Assembly (NCBI GenBank): GCA_937993755.1
Contig: CALKMA010000035.1
Location: 1-25,237, forward strand
Source of the DNA: HGM13233 sp900762805
GTDB lineage: Bacteria; Bacillota; Clostridia; Oscillospirales; Ruminococcaceae
Reading direction: 5' to 3'
Length of the DNA stretch: 25,237 bases
This document shows positions 1-5,776 of the stretch, one piece after another. A program made the position numbers and the translations under genes. The notes beneath the pieces were generated by a model that did not search any database, was not told the origin of the DNA, and worked only from the letters and a program-made list of their open reading frames with translations. The number at the start of each line of letters is the position of its first letter. The first letter of the stretch is position 1.

Positions 1-244
1 ACACACCCTTGAGGCGCGGCATATGAAGGGTTACATTCCCGGAGGTGGTGGTGAGGTTGCGGTCATAATGCCCGCTGCGGTAGCCCTGACGGGCCTCGCT
101 GCGCTCGTAGCGGGCCGCCTGCGTCAGGGACTCCGCCTCCTTCTCCAGCAGCTCGTTCAGCGTCTCCTCCACGCTGCCGCGGACCAATTCCCTGATTTGC
201 CCCTTGATAATTTCCTCATTCAGCTGTACAATTTTCTCGGACAT
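1..244 (-). CDS. IS256-family (Mutator-type) transposase, N-terminal part, runs off the window
   Basis: The minus strand reads from an ATG at 244 without a stop to the window edge, giving 81 residues. They start MSEKIVQLNEEIIKGQIREL and continue through a segment with a GYRSGHYDR motif and LTTTSGNVTLHMPRLKG, the typical N-terminal region of IS256-family DDE transposases, in which a short helical segment precedes the 'RNGYR.G...R.L.T..G.v.L.vPR' block. The catalytic DDE residues would lie beyond the window. A ribosome site (AAGGAGA, about 8 nt from the ATG) supports the start. The enzyme would cut and rejoin its own element. The gene lies downstream of, and in the same direction as, the relaxase remnant, and the element has evidently inserted into that gene. 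Confidence 0.85.
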   Translation of the reverse strand, partial: MSEKIVQLNEEIIKGQIRELVRGSVEETLNELLEKEAESLTQAARYERSEARQGYRSGHYDRNLTTTSGNVTLHMPRLKGV

Positions 245-296
245 AGTTTGCCGTCTCCTTTCGGAATGTTTGTGTCGTGACTTCATTCTACCAGAG
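1..296 (-). mobile_element. Left-over end of an IS256-like insertion sequence inside the relaxase gene
   Basis: The relaxase frame loses family-like sequence just after its EIKRGKY segment (codon at about 297-299), and the transposase ATG begins about 53 bp further on at 244. The 245-296 stretch should therefore contain the terminal inverted repeat and the transposase ribosome site. The other end of the element is outside the window, so the inverted repeat and target duplication cannot be verified here. The boundary is accurate only to a few bases. Confidence 0.6.
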
Positions 297-932
297 CCTG
301 CAAGCTATACTTCCCGCGCTTGATTTCATACCCCTCGGCTTCCAGACGGCGCAGGAGCTCGTCAAGGTCTGCGGAAATGGGGATCAGCCTGTCAATGGCG
401 GTTTTCAGCTTTTGCTTGTAGCTTGTCCTTTTGCGCTGCGCGTCCCACTCGGCGTATTGCTTACCGCGCTCCGCGCCGGGAGTGACGACGGACAGCCCAT
501 TTTCCCGGCACAGCCTGTCATTGGTTCGGCGGATCTGCGCATAGCTCTTGCGGTTGGAAATATACTTCTTATGCTCCGCAAAATCCACCGCGCAGAAAAT
601 AATGTGGTTATGGCAATGTTCCCTGTTGATGTGGGTGGCAATGACATACTCATATTTGCCGCCTAAGATTTCATCAGCAAGCTGCCTCCCGATCTCATGG
701 GCCTGCTCATAACTGACCTCGCCCGGCTCAAAGGCCTGTATGAGGTGGTGGGCAAGGTTGTTGCCTTTCTGCATGGCAAGCAGCCGTGTTTCTCAAACTC
801 AAGGTCTGCGGTTTCCACGGCGCAGCCGAACGAGGACACCAGCAGCTTATCGTTTGTCTTTGCGGGATCGTCAATATAGTCAATGGCTTTTTTCAGGGTG
901 CTTTTAATAGGATGGATCTTTGTAACTGCCAT
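283..932 (-). pseudogene. MobA/VirD2-type relaxase, frameshifted and cut by the insertion sequence
   Basis: The first frame (ATG at 932) carries MAVTKIHPIKSTLKKAIDYI, with the motif I tyrosine region (AIDYIDDPAKT) that attacks DNA at oriT. At about 789-791 one base is missing from a run of A on the coding strand (AAA where the family frame needs AAAA), so translation leaves the family sequence. The second frame continues with MQKGNNLAHHLIQAF and the metal-binding motif III (ATHINREHCHNHIIF). After EIKRGKY the sequence changes to SLQALVE and stops at 283, where the IS256-like element begins; the usual C-terminal half is missing. The start overlaps the mobC end by 40 bp, normal for mobC-mobA pairs. 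The relaxase would have nicked oriT during conjugative mobilisation, but as read it cannot be made whole. Confidence 0.85.
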
Positions 933-1222
933 ATCTCCGCCATCGCCCCCTTTATGTCCTCCATATCCTGCGCGTACAGCGTCCCCGTGGCGTTCACGCG
1001 CTTTGCGATCTGATTGATATTCGTGCCGATTTTTTGCAGCTCGGAGGTCATGGCCTTCACGTCGCTGTAATCGACCTTGATAACATAGCCGTCTATGAGC
1101 ATTTTCCGCGCATAGACGGAGAAGCAGCCCGTCCCCATCTGCCGCATTTTACGCTCGATCAATGCCCGTTCCTCGGCAGTCACAGGGACGCGCAGCACGA
1201 TATTCCGCGTTCGTCTTGCCAT
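893..1222 (-). CDS. mobC: MobC-type mobilisation accessory protein
   Basis: The product has 109 residues from the ATG at 1222 (MARRTRNIVLRVPVTAEERA). It has the layout of MobC/plasmid mobilisation relaxosome proteins: a basic ribbon-helix-helix-like N-terminus (RNIVLRVPVTAEERALIERK), then a helical C-terminal half with the family phrase LQKIGTNINQIAKRVNATG. Such proteins bind oriT and help the relaxase open the duplex. A longer frame reaches 1303, but the upstream extension (Pro- and Gly-rich) has no family-like sequence and the ATG at 1222 follows a GGAAAGGAC ribosome site. It is intact, unlike its partner relaxase. It is transcribed away from the oriT-like region at 1313-1393, the expected order for these modules. 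Confidence 0.85.
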   Translation of the reverse strand: MARRTRNIVLRVPVTAEERALIERKMRQMGTGCFSVYARKMLIDGYVIKVDYSDVKAMTSELQKIGTNINQIAKRVNATGTLYAQDMEDIKGAMAEIWQLQRSILLKAP

Positions 1223-1312
1223 TTCTTCACCGTCCTTTCCATATAAGGGTTTGGGACTATTCCAAGGGTCTGCCCCAGCAGGCGGCAGCCTGCAAGGGGA
1301 CAAGCAGACGCG

Positions 1313-1393
1313 CCGCCATCCGGTAGGACGGCGGGAGCGTTTTTCGGGAGTGTGGCTACACTCCCTATGCTTGCTACGGTATCCTACGGTATC
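1313..1393. other. oriT-like block: two hairpins and a 10-bp tandem repeat upstream of mobC
   Basis: Three structures lie in the non-coding DNA between mobC and the divergent HTH gene. Hairpin 1 (1313-1334) has CCGCCATCC and GGACGGCGG arms with one mismatch and a GGTA loop. Hairpin 2 (1346-1365) has perfect 8-bp arms GGGAGTGT and ACACTCCC around GGCT. A perfect tandem repeat of CTACGGTATC occupies 1374-1393, and a related CTACGGTAG lies at 1410-1418. Inverted repeats next to a nic site and repeated accessory-protein sites are typical of oriT regions upstream of mobC-relaxase genes. The assignment rests on location and structure; no nic consensus was matched. Confidence 0.5.
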
Positions 1394-1564
1394 TCTCCCT
1401 CTAACACTACTACGGTAGCCGACCCCTCAACTTCCAAAGTTAAAGCAAAAAAACAGCTCATTTTCAAAAAAAGCAGGAGTATTACACGTCTGTACTTGAA
1501 AACCTTCGGACATTCGTATATAATGTAAACTGTATTGTTGTGTGCAGTGAGGAAGGAGCGGCTT

Positions 1565-1765
1565 ATGAAAGGCTATCTCTCCATACGGGAGGTTTCCTAT
1601 AAGTGGGGCGTGTCGGAGTGCCGTGTGAACCAGTATGTGGCGCAGGGACGCATTCCCGGCGTGGAACGGTTCGGACGTTCATGGGCAATCCCCGCCGACG
1701 CCGTAAAGCCAACCGACCCGCGGAAGCGCAATGAAGCCCCTGCAAACGGTGAGGTAACGCCATGA
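1565..1765 (+). CDS. Small helix-turn-helix DNA-binding protein (excisionase-like HTH_17 type)
   Basis: The product has 66 residues from an ATG at 1565 behind a strong ribosome site (AGGAAGGAGCGG). The sequence MKGYLSIREVSYKWGVSECR, followed by VNQYVAQGRIPGVERFGRSWAIP, is the winged-helix pattern of MerR/excisionase-like proteins: a recognition helix (WGVSECRVNQYV) and a wing ending in a Trp-Ala-Ile-Pro turn. Proteins of this form are common accessory genes in clostridial conjugative and mobilisable elements, where they act as excisionases or small regulators. Which role applies here is unknown. It is divergent from mobC across the oriT-like block. Its stop codon overlaps the ATG of the next, broken, reading frame (ATGA at 1762-1765). 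Confidence 0.75.
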   Translation: MKGYLSIREVSYKWGVSECRVNQYVAQGRIPGVERFGRSWAIPADAVKPTDPRKRNEAPANGEVTP

Positions 1766-2010
1766 AAAATACAAGAAAAATCAACTGGCAGGATATATTT
1801 TCAGCCTTTTAGCTTTTCCCTCTTCCTTTGGGTGTGTTTTCAAAAGATGGGATAAGCCTTTTTGTCAACCGTTCTTTCGTAGAAACCTTCCACATTGATG
1901 CGGAGGAGCTTGTCGGTAAGTTCAATGTTTTGGATGACCCATACCTCAACGGAATACTTGGACTGAAAGAAAACCTGCGCTGGGTTTTTGACGGGCAGGC
2001 GTTTCTCTGA
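1762..2010 (+). pseudogene. Short ORF interrupted by a stop, continuing as a PAS-domain fragment
   Basis: An ATG at 1762, overlapping the HTH gene stop, opens a 16-residue frame (MKNTRKINWQDIFSAF) that ends at a TAG (1810-1812). The same frame then runs open to 2010 and reads like the N-terminal half of a PAS domain: GVFSKDGISLFVNRSFVETF, then HIDAEELVGKFNVLDDPYL. The phrase 'FVNR.F...F.id.eelvGkfNvL.DPYl' is typical of PAS sensors in clostridial regulators. The later PAS strands and any output domain are missing. A TTG at 1828 could start translation of the fragment but has no good ribosome site. It is probably a remnant from joining two genes, or a PAS regulator with a nonsense codon. A terminator follows at 2028. 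Confidence 0.5.
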
Positions 2011-2027
2011 ACTTTTTCGACAGGCTG

Positions 2028-2064
2028 ACTGCGCCGCACGGAAACCCGTGCGGCGCAGTTTTGT
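2028..2064 (+). terminator. Rho-independent terminator after the PAS fragment
   Basis: Perfect 14-bp arms (ACTGCGCCGCACGG and CCGTGCGGCGCAGT) enclose an AAAC loop and are followed by TTTTG. It closes the plus-strand unit that starts at 1565. Confidence 0.85.
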
Positions 2065-2512
2065 GCGGTCCGACTGCCTGACGCGCTTATCGGCCGCTTG
2101 CTTACAGCATATCCGTTGTCAGAGGCGGGCAAGCTCTGATACCGGCTATTGCCGAGGAGACGCCACGATGGCATGGCCGTCGCCCGTTACCGGAAGGCGG
2201 CGGCCCGTTCGGCCTTCTGCTGTCCGGTATCCGCCCGCTTCGACGCTTATCCGTTGTCGGTGTCTGCTTGCGCTGACGCCGGCTATCCTCTTCCGCCGCT
2301 TCTCCTGCGAAGCGTTCTGAAAGAAGAAAACGGTTATAATTTCATGGCAGAGCCTTGGCAAGTGCGCAAAGAATACGACGATTTGTAATATTGCCACATA
2401 TTATTACGAATTTTCATTCTTTATGGCAGTGCGTTTGGCGAAATATCGCGGAAATGCTTTTTGCGGCATTCAAGGCTTGAAACAAACGGCACGTTTTTAT
2501 TCAAAAAAGTGC
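2065..2512. other. Gene-poor stretch with an imperfect long direct repeat
   Basis: No reading frame here looks like a protein family on either strand. The first 270 bp are GC-rich and contain two related copies, at 2110-2149 and 2248-2286, each starting with TATCCGTTGTC and ending with CCGGCTAT 31-32 bp later, with diverged middles. From about 2330 the DNA becomes AT-rich and leads into the promoter at 2513. The stretch may mark the boundary between the mobile remnant and the transporter operon. Confidence 0.4.
2110..2286 (+). repeat. Imperfect direct repeat, two copies of about 40 bp
   Basis: Copy one is 2110-2149 and copy two is 2248-2286. Both begin with TATCCGTTGTC, share a central CTGA and end with CCGGCTAT. 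The spacing between the shared blocks differs by one base, so the copies have diverged. The function is unknown. Confidence 0.45.
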
Positions 2513-2547
2513 TTGACATCCCGCATGAATGGTGATATAGTATCACC
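2513..2547 (+). promoter_or_regulatory. Sigma-A-type promoter with a palindromic operator over the -10 box
   Basis: A perfect TTGACA (2513-2518) lies 17 bp from TATAGT (2536-2541). The perfect palindrome GGTGATATAGTATCACC (7-bp arms, 3-bp centre, 2531-2547) covers the -10 box, so a dimeric repressor bound there would block RNA polymerase. No other promoter is evident before the transporter genes at 2790, so this one probably serves both the small ORF at 2591 and, by read-through, the ABC operon. No repressor gene is adjacent, so the regulator is unknown. Confidence 0.8.
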
Positions 2548-2590
2548 AGTTTGTCGGCAGTGCCGTATTTCGGGAAAGGAAAAACAGAGC

Positions 2591-2707
2591 ATGAAGCTGT
2601 TCGCATCCTACTTTATGTTTGCCGCTCGTATCTTTATGGGCCTGTTTTTCTATGCCTACTTTACCAAAGGACATACCCGGAACAGAATGGCACCTGTCAC
2701 AGCATAG
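2591..2707 (+). CDS. 38-residue aromatic-rich small protein or leader peptide
   Basis: The ATG at 2591 follows GGAAAGGAAAAACAGAGC and lies about 43 nt after the expected transcription start. The first 24 residues (beginning MKLFASYFMFAARIFMGLFF) contain seven Phe and three Tyr and could form one membrane helix; a basic tail (FTKGHTRNR) follows. The stop at 2705-2707 is 14 nt before a strong terminator, which in turn lies 38 nt before a TrpXYZ-type ABC operon. Two readings fit. It may be a regulatory leader peptide whose Phe/Tyr codons sense charged tRNA, or a single-pass membrane peptide expressed under the palindromic operator. I do not recognise the family, and with no homologue comparison the coding status is probable rather than certain. 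Confidence 0.6.
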   Translation: MKLFASYFMFAARIFMGLFFYAYFTKGHTRNRMAPVTA

Positions 2708-2720
2708 AACGGCTGACAGA

Positions 2721-2751
2721 AGCGGCGTCCTGTTTCGGACGCCGCTTTTTT
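2721..2751 (+). terminator. Terminator or attenuator between the small ORF and the ABC operon
   Basis: Perfect 10-bp arms (AGCGGCGTCC and GGACGCCGCT) around TGTTTC are followed by a run of T. A weaker hairpin just upstream pairs CTGTCA (2694-2699) with TGACAG (2714-2719). Because no new promoter is seen before 2790, this terminator probably sets the level of read-through into the transporter genes. Confidence 0.85.
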
Positions 2752-2789
2752 GTCGGCCTTTATCAAGTGCAATGCAAGGAGATACAAGC

Positions 2790-3842
2790 ATGAAACACCC
2801 AAAAGCCATTACTCTGCTGCTGTGCGCAGCGCTGCTCCTCGGCTGCATCGCCGGTCTTACCGGCTGCGGCGGCGTCTCATCGGAGGGGTATCGCATCCCT
2901 ATCGTCTGCGGTGAAACGGGCATGAATGATCTGTGCGGCGTCGCTACCTACGGCGTCAATTACTATAATCTTGGCGTCAAGGCCGGCGATATGGCGGCTG
3001 ACATCCTGCTCGACGGCGCCGACGTTTCGACACTGCCGGTGCAGCTCGACCTCGAACCGGCGCTGAGCGTCAACACGAAGGTGGCTGAGGCCATCGGCTT
3101 TACCATTCCCGACGCCGTTCTGGCCGGTGCCGGCGGCGGCGGGTCGCTGTCGGTCGAGCGGGCTGACAGCGCCATCGTGGAGAAGGACGGCGATTTCACC
3201 GTCGGCATCCTGCAGCTGGTGCAGCACATCGCGCTCGATCAGGCCAACAAGGGCTTTCAGGATCAGCTCTCGGTGCGCATGAGCGCCGCCGGCAAGACCG
3301 TCACCATCCTCGACCGGAATGCCAGCAATGACCAGTCCAACAACATCACCATAGCCGACCAGCTTGTCAGCCAGGGGGTCGATCTCATCTATGCCATCGC
3401 CACCTCGTCGTCACAGGCGGCCGCCTCGGCTACCGCCGAGAGCGGCATCCCGGTGCTGTTCTGCGCCGTTACCAACCCGGTGGGCGAGGGGCTGGTGCAG
3501 TCGATGGAGCTTCCCGGCGGCAACGTTTCGGGCGTTTCCGACCTTAACCCCGTCGCGCGCCAGATCGGGCTGCTCGGCGAGCTGTTCGGCCGCACGGATA
3601 TCAAGGTCGGCCTGCTCTACACCTCGGCCGAGACCAATTCGGTTTACCAGATCGGGCTTGCCATCGAGGCCTGCCGGGAGAACGGCTTCAGCTATGTCGA
3701 AAAGGGCATCAGCGATATCAACGATATCCAGGCCGCTTTCATGTCGCTGAGCGCTGAGGGCGTTGACGCCATTTATATCCCGACCGACAATACGCTGGCC
3801 AACGCCTGTGCCACCCTCTATGCCATCAACACCGGCGAGTAA
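2790..3842 (+). CDS. ABC-importer substrate-binding lipoprotein (TrpX/ABC_sub_bind type), circularly permuted
   Basis: The product has 350 residues behind a good ribosome site (AAGGAG). Residues 1-26 are a lipoprotein signal ending LTGC. In PF04392-type proteins the mature chain begins with the 'VGILQLV.H.ALD' strand and ends with a '..G.attgvdYyeLG...g.mAa.iL' segment followed by 'IP..vL'. Here the order is reversed. Residues 34-112 are the C-terminal segment (YRIPIVCGETGMNDLCG, VNYYNLGVKAGDMAADILLDG, then FTIPDAVLAGA), 113-134 are a Gly-rich linker resembling a post-lipobox tether, and 135-350 are the N-terminal segment (FTVGILQLVQHIALDQ, VTNPVGEGLVQSMELPGGN), ending in AIYIPTDNTLANACATLY, where the family would normally continue into the moved piece. 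The frame is open throughout. It presumably delivers its ligand to the permease encoded next; the ligand is unknown, with tryptophan or an aromatic compound the nearest precedent. Confidence 0.85.
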   Translation: MKHPKAITLLLCAALLLGCIAGLTGCGGVSSEGYRIPIVCGETGMNDLCGVATYGVNYYNLGVKAGDMAADILLDGADVSTLPVQLDLEPALSVNTKVAEAIGFTIPDAVLAGAGGGGSLSVERADSAIVEKDGDFTVGILQLVQHIALDQANKGFQDQLSVRMSAAGKTVTILDRNASNDQSNNITIADQLVSQGVDLIYAIATSSSQAAASATAESGIPVLFCAVTNPVGEGLVQSMELPGGNVSGVSDLNPVARQIGLLGELFGRTDIKVGLLYTSAETNSVYQIGLAIEACRENGFSYVEKGISDINDIQAAFMSLSAEGVDAIYIPTDNTLANACATLYAINTGE

Positions 3843-3851
3843 GGGGGCAGT

Positions 3852-4784
3852 ATGGCGGACATTCTTCTTTCAGGTGCTTCGCAGGGCCTTATTTGGGCGG
3901 TGCTGGCCTTTGGCGTGTATATCTCCTACCGGCTGCTCGACATAGCCGACCTGTCGTGCGAGGGCACCATCACGCTGGGTGCCTCGGCGGCAGCGCTGCT
4001 CATCTGGCGCGGCGCGCACCCGGCGCTGGCGCTGCTGGCCGCCTTTGCGGCCGGCCTCGCTGCCGGCTGCATCACGGGGCTGCTGCACACGCTGCTGCGC
4101 ATCCCGGCCATTCTGGCGGGCATCCTTACCATGATCTCCTGCTATTCCGTCAATATCCATATCATGAGTGCGGCGACCGGCACCGCCGGCACCGCCAATC
4201 TTTCGCTCATCAACTATCAGAGCGGTACGCTCTTTACCCAGCTCAAGCAGCTGCTCGGCCTCGGCAAGCAGGATGCCGCACTGGTGTTTGGAGCCGTCTT
4301 TACGGGGCTGCTGATCGCGGCCATCTACTGGTTTTTCGGCACCGAGGCCGGCTGCGCCATCCGCGCCACCGGCGACAATGAAAAGATGTGCCGCGCCGCC
4401 GGCATCAACACCGACGCCGCCAAGGTGATCGGGCTGGCGCTTTCCAACGGCCTTATTGCACTGGCGGGCGCGCTGCTGTGCCAGTATCAGGGCTATGCCG
4501 ATGTCAACATGGGGGTCGGAGCCATCGTCATCGGCCTTGCCTCCATCATCATCGGCGAGGCGCTGTGCGGCCGCATCATCAACTTCGCGCTGCGGCTGCT
4601 GTTTGTGGCGCTTGGCTCGGTGGCCTACCGTGTCGTCGTGGCGGTCGTCATCTATTCGGGCATGCCCTCGACCGATCTCAAGCTGCTGACGGCGGCCGTG
4701 GTGGTCGCGGCGCTGACGCTGACCTCGTTCGGCCCCCGCGCGGGCCGCAGACACAGGCGAAAGGAGGGCGTGCCCCATGCCTGA
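3852..4784 (+). CDS. ABC-importer permease (TrpY-like, BPD_transp_2 family)
   Basis: The product has 310 residues and starts 10 nt after the binding-protein stop behind a G-rich ribosome site. It is strongly hydrophobic with about eight to nine membrane segments. The N-terminal signature (GLIWAVLAFGVYISYRLLDI, then ADLSCEGTITLGA) and the later GCAIRATGDNEKMCRAAGIN plus GLALSNGLIALAGALLCQYQGYADV match the permease partner of ABC_sub_bind proteins, which is related to branched-chain amino-acid and sugar permeases of the RbsC/LivH group. The GDNEKMCRAAGI stretch is the cytoplasmic coupling loop that contacts the ATPase. The stop overlaps the ATPase start by 8 bp, so the two are translated together. 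It is intact. Confidence 0.9.
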   Translation: MADILLSGASQGLIWAVLAFGVYISYRLLDIADLSCEGTITLGASAAALLIWRGAHPALALLAAFAAGLAAGCITGLLHTLLRIPAILAGILTMISCYSVNIHIMSAATGTAGTANLSLINYQSGTLFTQLKQLLGLGKQDAALVFGAVFTGLLIAAIYWFFGTEAGCAIRATGDNEKMCRAAGINTDAAKVIGLALSNGLIALAGALLCQYQGYADVNMGVGAIVIGLASIIIGEALCGRIINFALRLLFVALGSVAYRVVVAVVIYSGMPSTDLKLLTAAVVVAALTLTSFGPRAGRRHRRKEGVPHA

Positions 4785-5580
4785 ACCGATGCTGGTGCTT
4801 AAAAATATCCGAAAAAGCTTCGGCACCGGCACTGTCAATGAAAAGACGGTGCTCGACGGGCTTGACCTTACCATCAACAAGGGCGACTATGTCACCGTCA
4901 TCGGCGGCAACGGCGCCGGCAAATCGACGCTGATGAACATCATCACGGGAGCCGCCTTTCCCGACAGCGGCAGCATCACGCTTGACGGCGCCGATATCAC
5001 CCGGATGTCCGAGCCGAGACGCGCGCAGTATTTCGGCCGTGTTTTTCAGGATCCCATGATGGGCACGGCGCCCCACATGGAGCTGAAAGAAAATCTCGCG
5101 CTGGCCGCCCGCCGCGGCCGTCGCCACACGCTGCGCTGGGAGCTACGCCGCGGCGAGGCCGAGAGCTACCGCGCCCAGCTGGCGCGGCTGGAGCTGGGGC
5201 TGGAGGACCGGCTGGATTCTAAAGTCGGCCTGCTTTCGGGCGGGCAGCGGCAGGCCGTCACGCTGCTGATGGCAACGCTGGTGCGCCCCAAAATGCTGCT
5301 GCTGGACGAGCATACGGCGGCGCTTGACCCCAAAACGGCCGCTAAAGTGCTGACGCTGACCGATGAGATCGTGACGGACAGCGGCCTGACGACGCTGATG
5401 GTGACGCACAATATGCGCGATGCCATCGCCCACGGCAACCGTCTTATCATGATGCGCGACGGAGCCGTCGTGCTCGATATCGCGGGCGAGGAAAAGAAAA
5501 AGCTGACCGTTGAGGGGCTGCTGGAGGCCTTTTCCCGCGCCAGCGGCAGCGAATTTTCGCTCGACCGCGCACTGCTGTAA
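4777..5580 (+). CDS. ABC-importer ATP-binding protein (TrpZ-like)
   Basis: The product has 267 residues. Walker A is GGNGAGKST (residues 43-51), the signature is LSGGQRQ (about 154-160), Walker B is MLLLDEHTAALD and the switch histidine lies in LMVTHNM. The ribosome site AAGGAGGG is inside the permease gene end and the two frames overlap by 8 bp. The 'DEHTAALDP' form of Walker B, with His-Thr in place of the usual Pro-Thr/Ser, is the form found in ATPases paired with ABC_sub_bind importers and supports the three-gene assignment. It powers import by hydrolysing ATP at the cytoplasmic face. A bidirectional terminator follows at 5633. Confidence 0.92.
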   Translation: MPEPMLVLKNIRKSFGTGTVNEKTVLDGLDLTINKGDYVTVIGGNGAGKSTLMNIITGAAFPDSGSITLDGADITRMSEPRRAQYFGRVFQDPMMGTAPHMELKENLALAARRGRRHTLRWELRRGEAESYRAQLARLELGLEDRLDSKVGLLSGGQRQAVTLLMATLVRPKMLLLDEHTAALDPKTAAKVLTLTDEIVTDSGLTTLMVTHNMRDAIAHGNRLIMMRDGAVVLDIAGEEKKKLTVEGLLEAFSRASGSEFSLDRALL

Positions 5581-5632
5581 TTCCCGCGCGGCGGTGCTTT
5601 CCTATCCGTTCTTCATGCTGCCGCAAGAAAAG

Positions 5633-5664
5633 CTCCCCCGTTCACGCCGGCGTGAACGGGGGAG
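5633..5664. terminator. Bidirectional terminator: perfect 32-bp palindrome between convergent genes
   Basis: CTCCCCCGTTCACGCC is followed directly by its exact complement, a perfect 16-bp arm on each side with no spacer. T-rich DNA lies on both sides in the right orientation (GCTTTT and TTTTTT to the right on the plus strand, CTTTTC to the left on the minus strand). It lies between the convergent ABC-importer and uvrA-like genes. Confidence 0.85.
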
Positions 5665-5776
5665 TCCGAGCTTTTGGCTGTTTTTTCGCCGCGCGGCCTT
5701 TTGCGGTGCTTCGGCAGAATGAGCCGATCCGCCGCGCTTAATGCGTACCCCGCCCGGTGTTCTGTGAAATTCCGGG

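Noticed and set aside
3870..4880. A 336-residue minus-strand open frame opposite the importer permease
   Set aside because: Low-complexity Gly/Asp/Arg/Gln composition and full overlap with a clear membrane protein gene.
5633..5664. Palindrome as a recombination or attachment site
   Set aside because: Position between two convergent stop codons and T-runs on both sides fit a bidirectional terminator much better.
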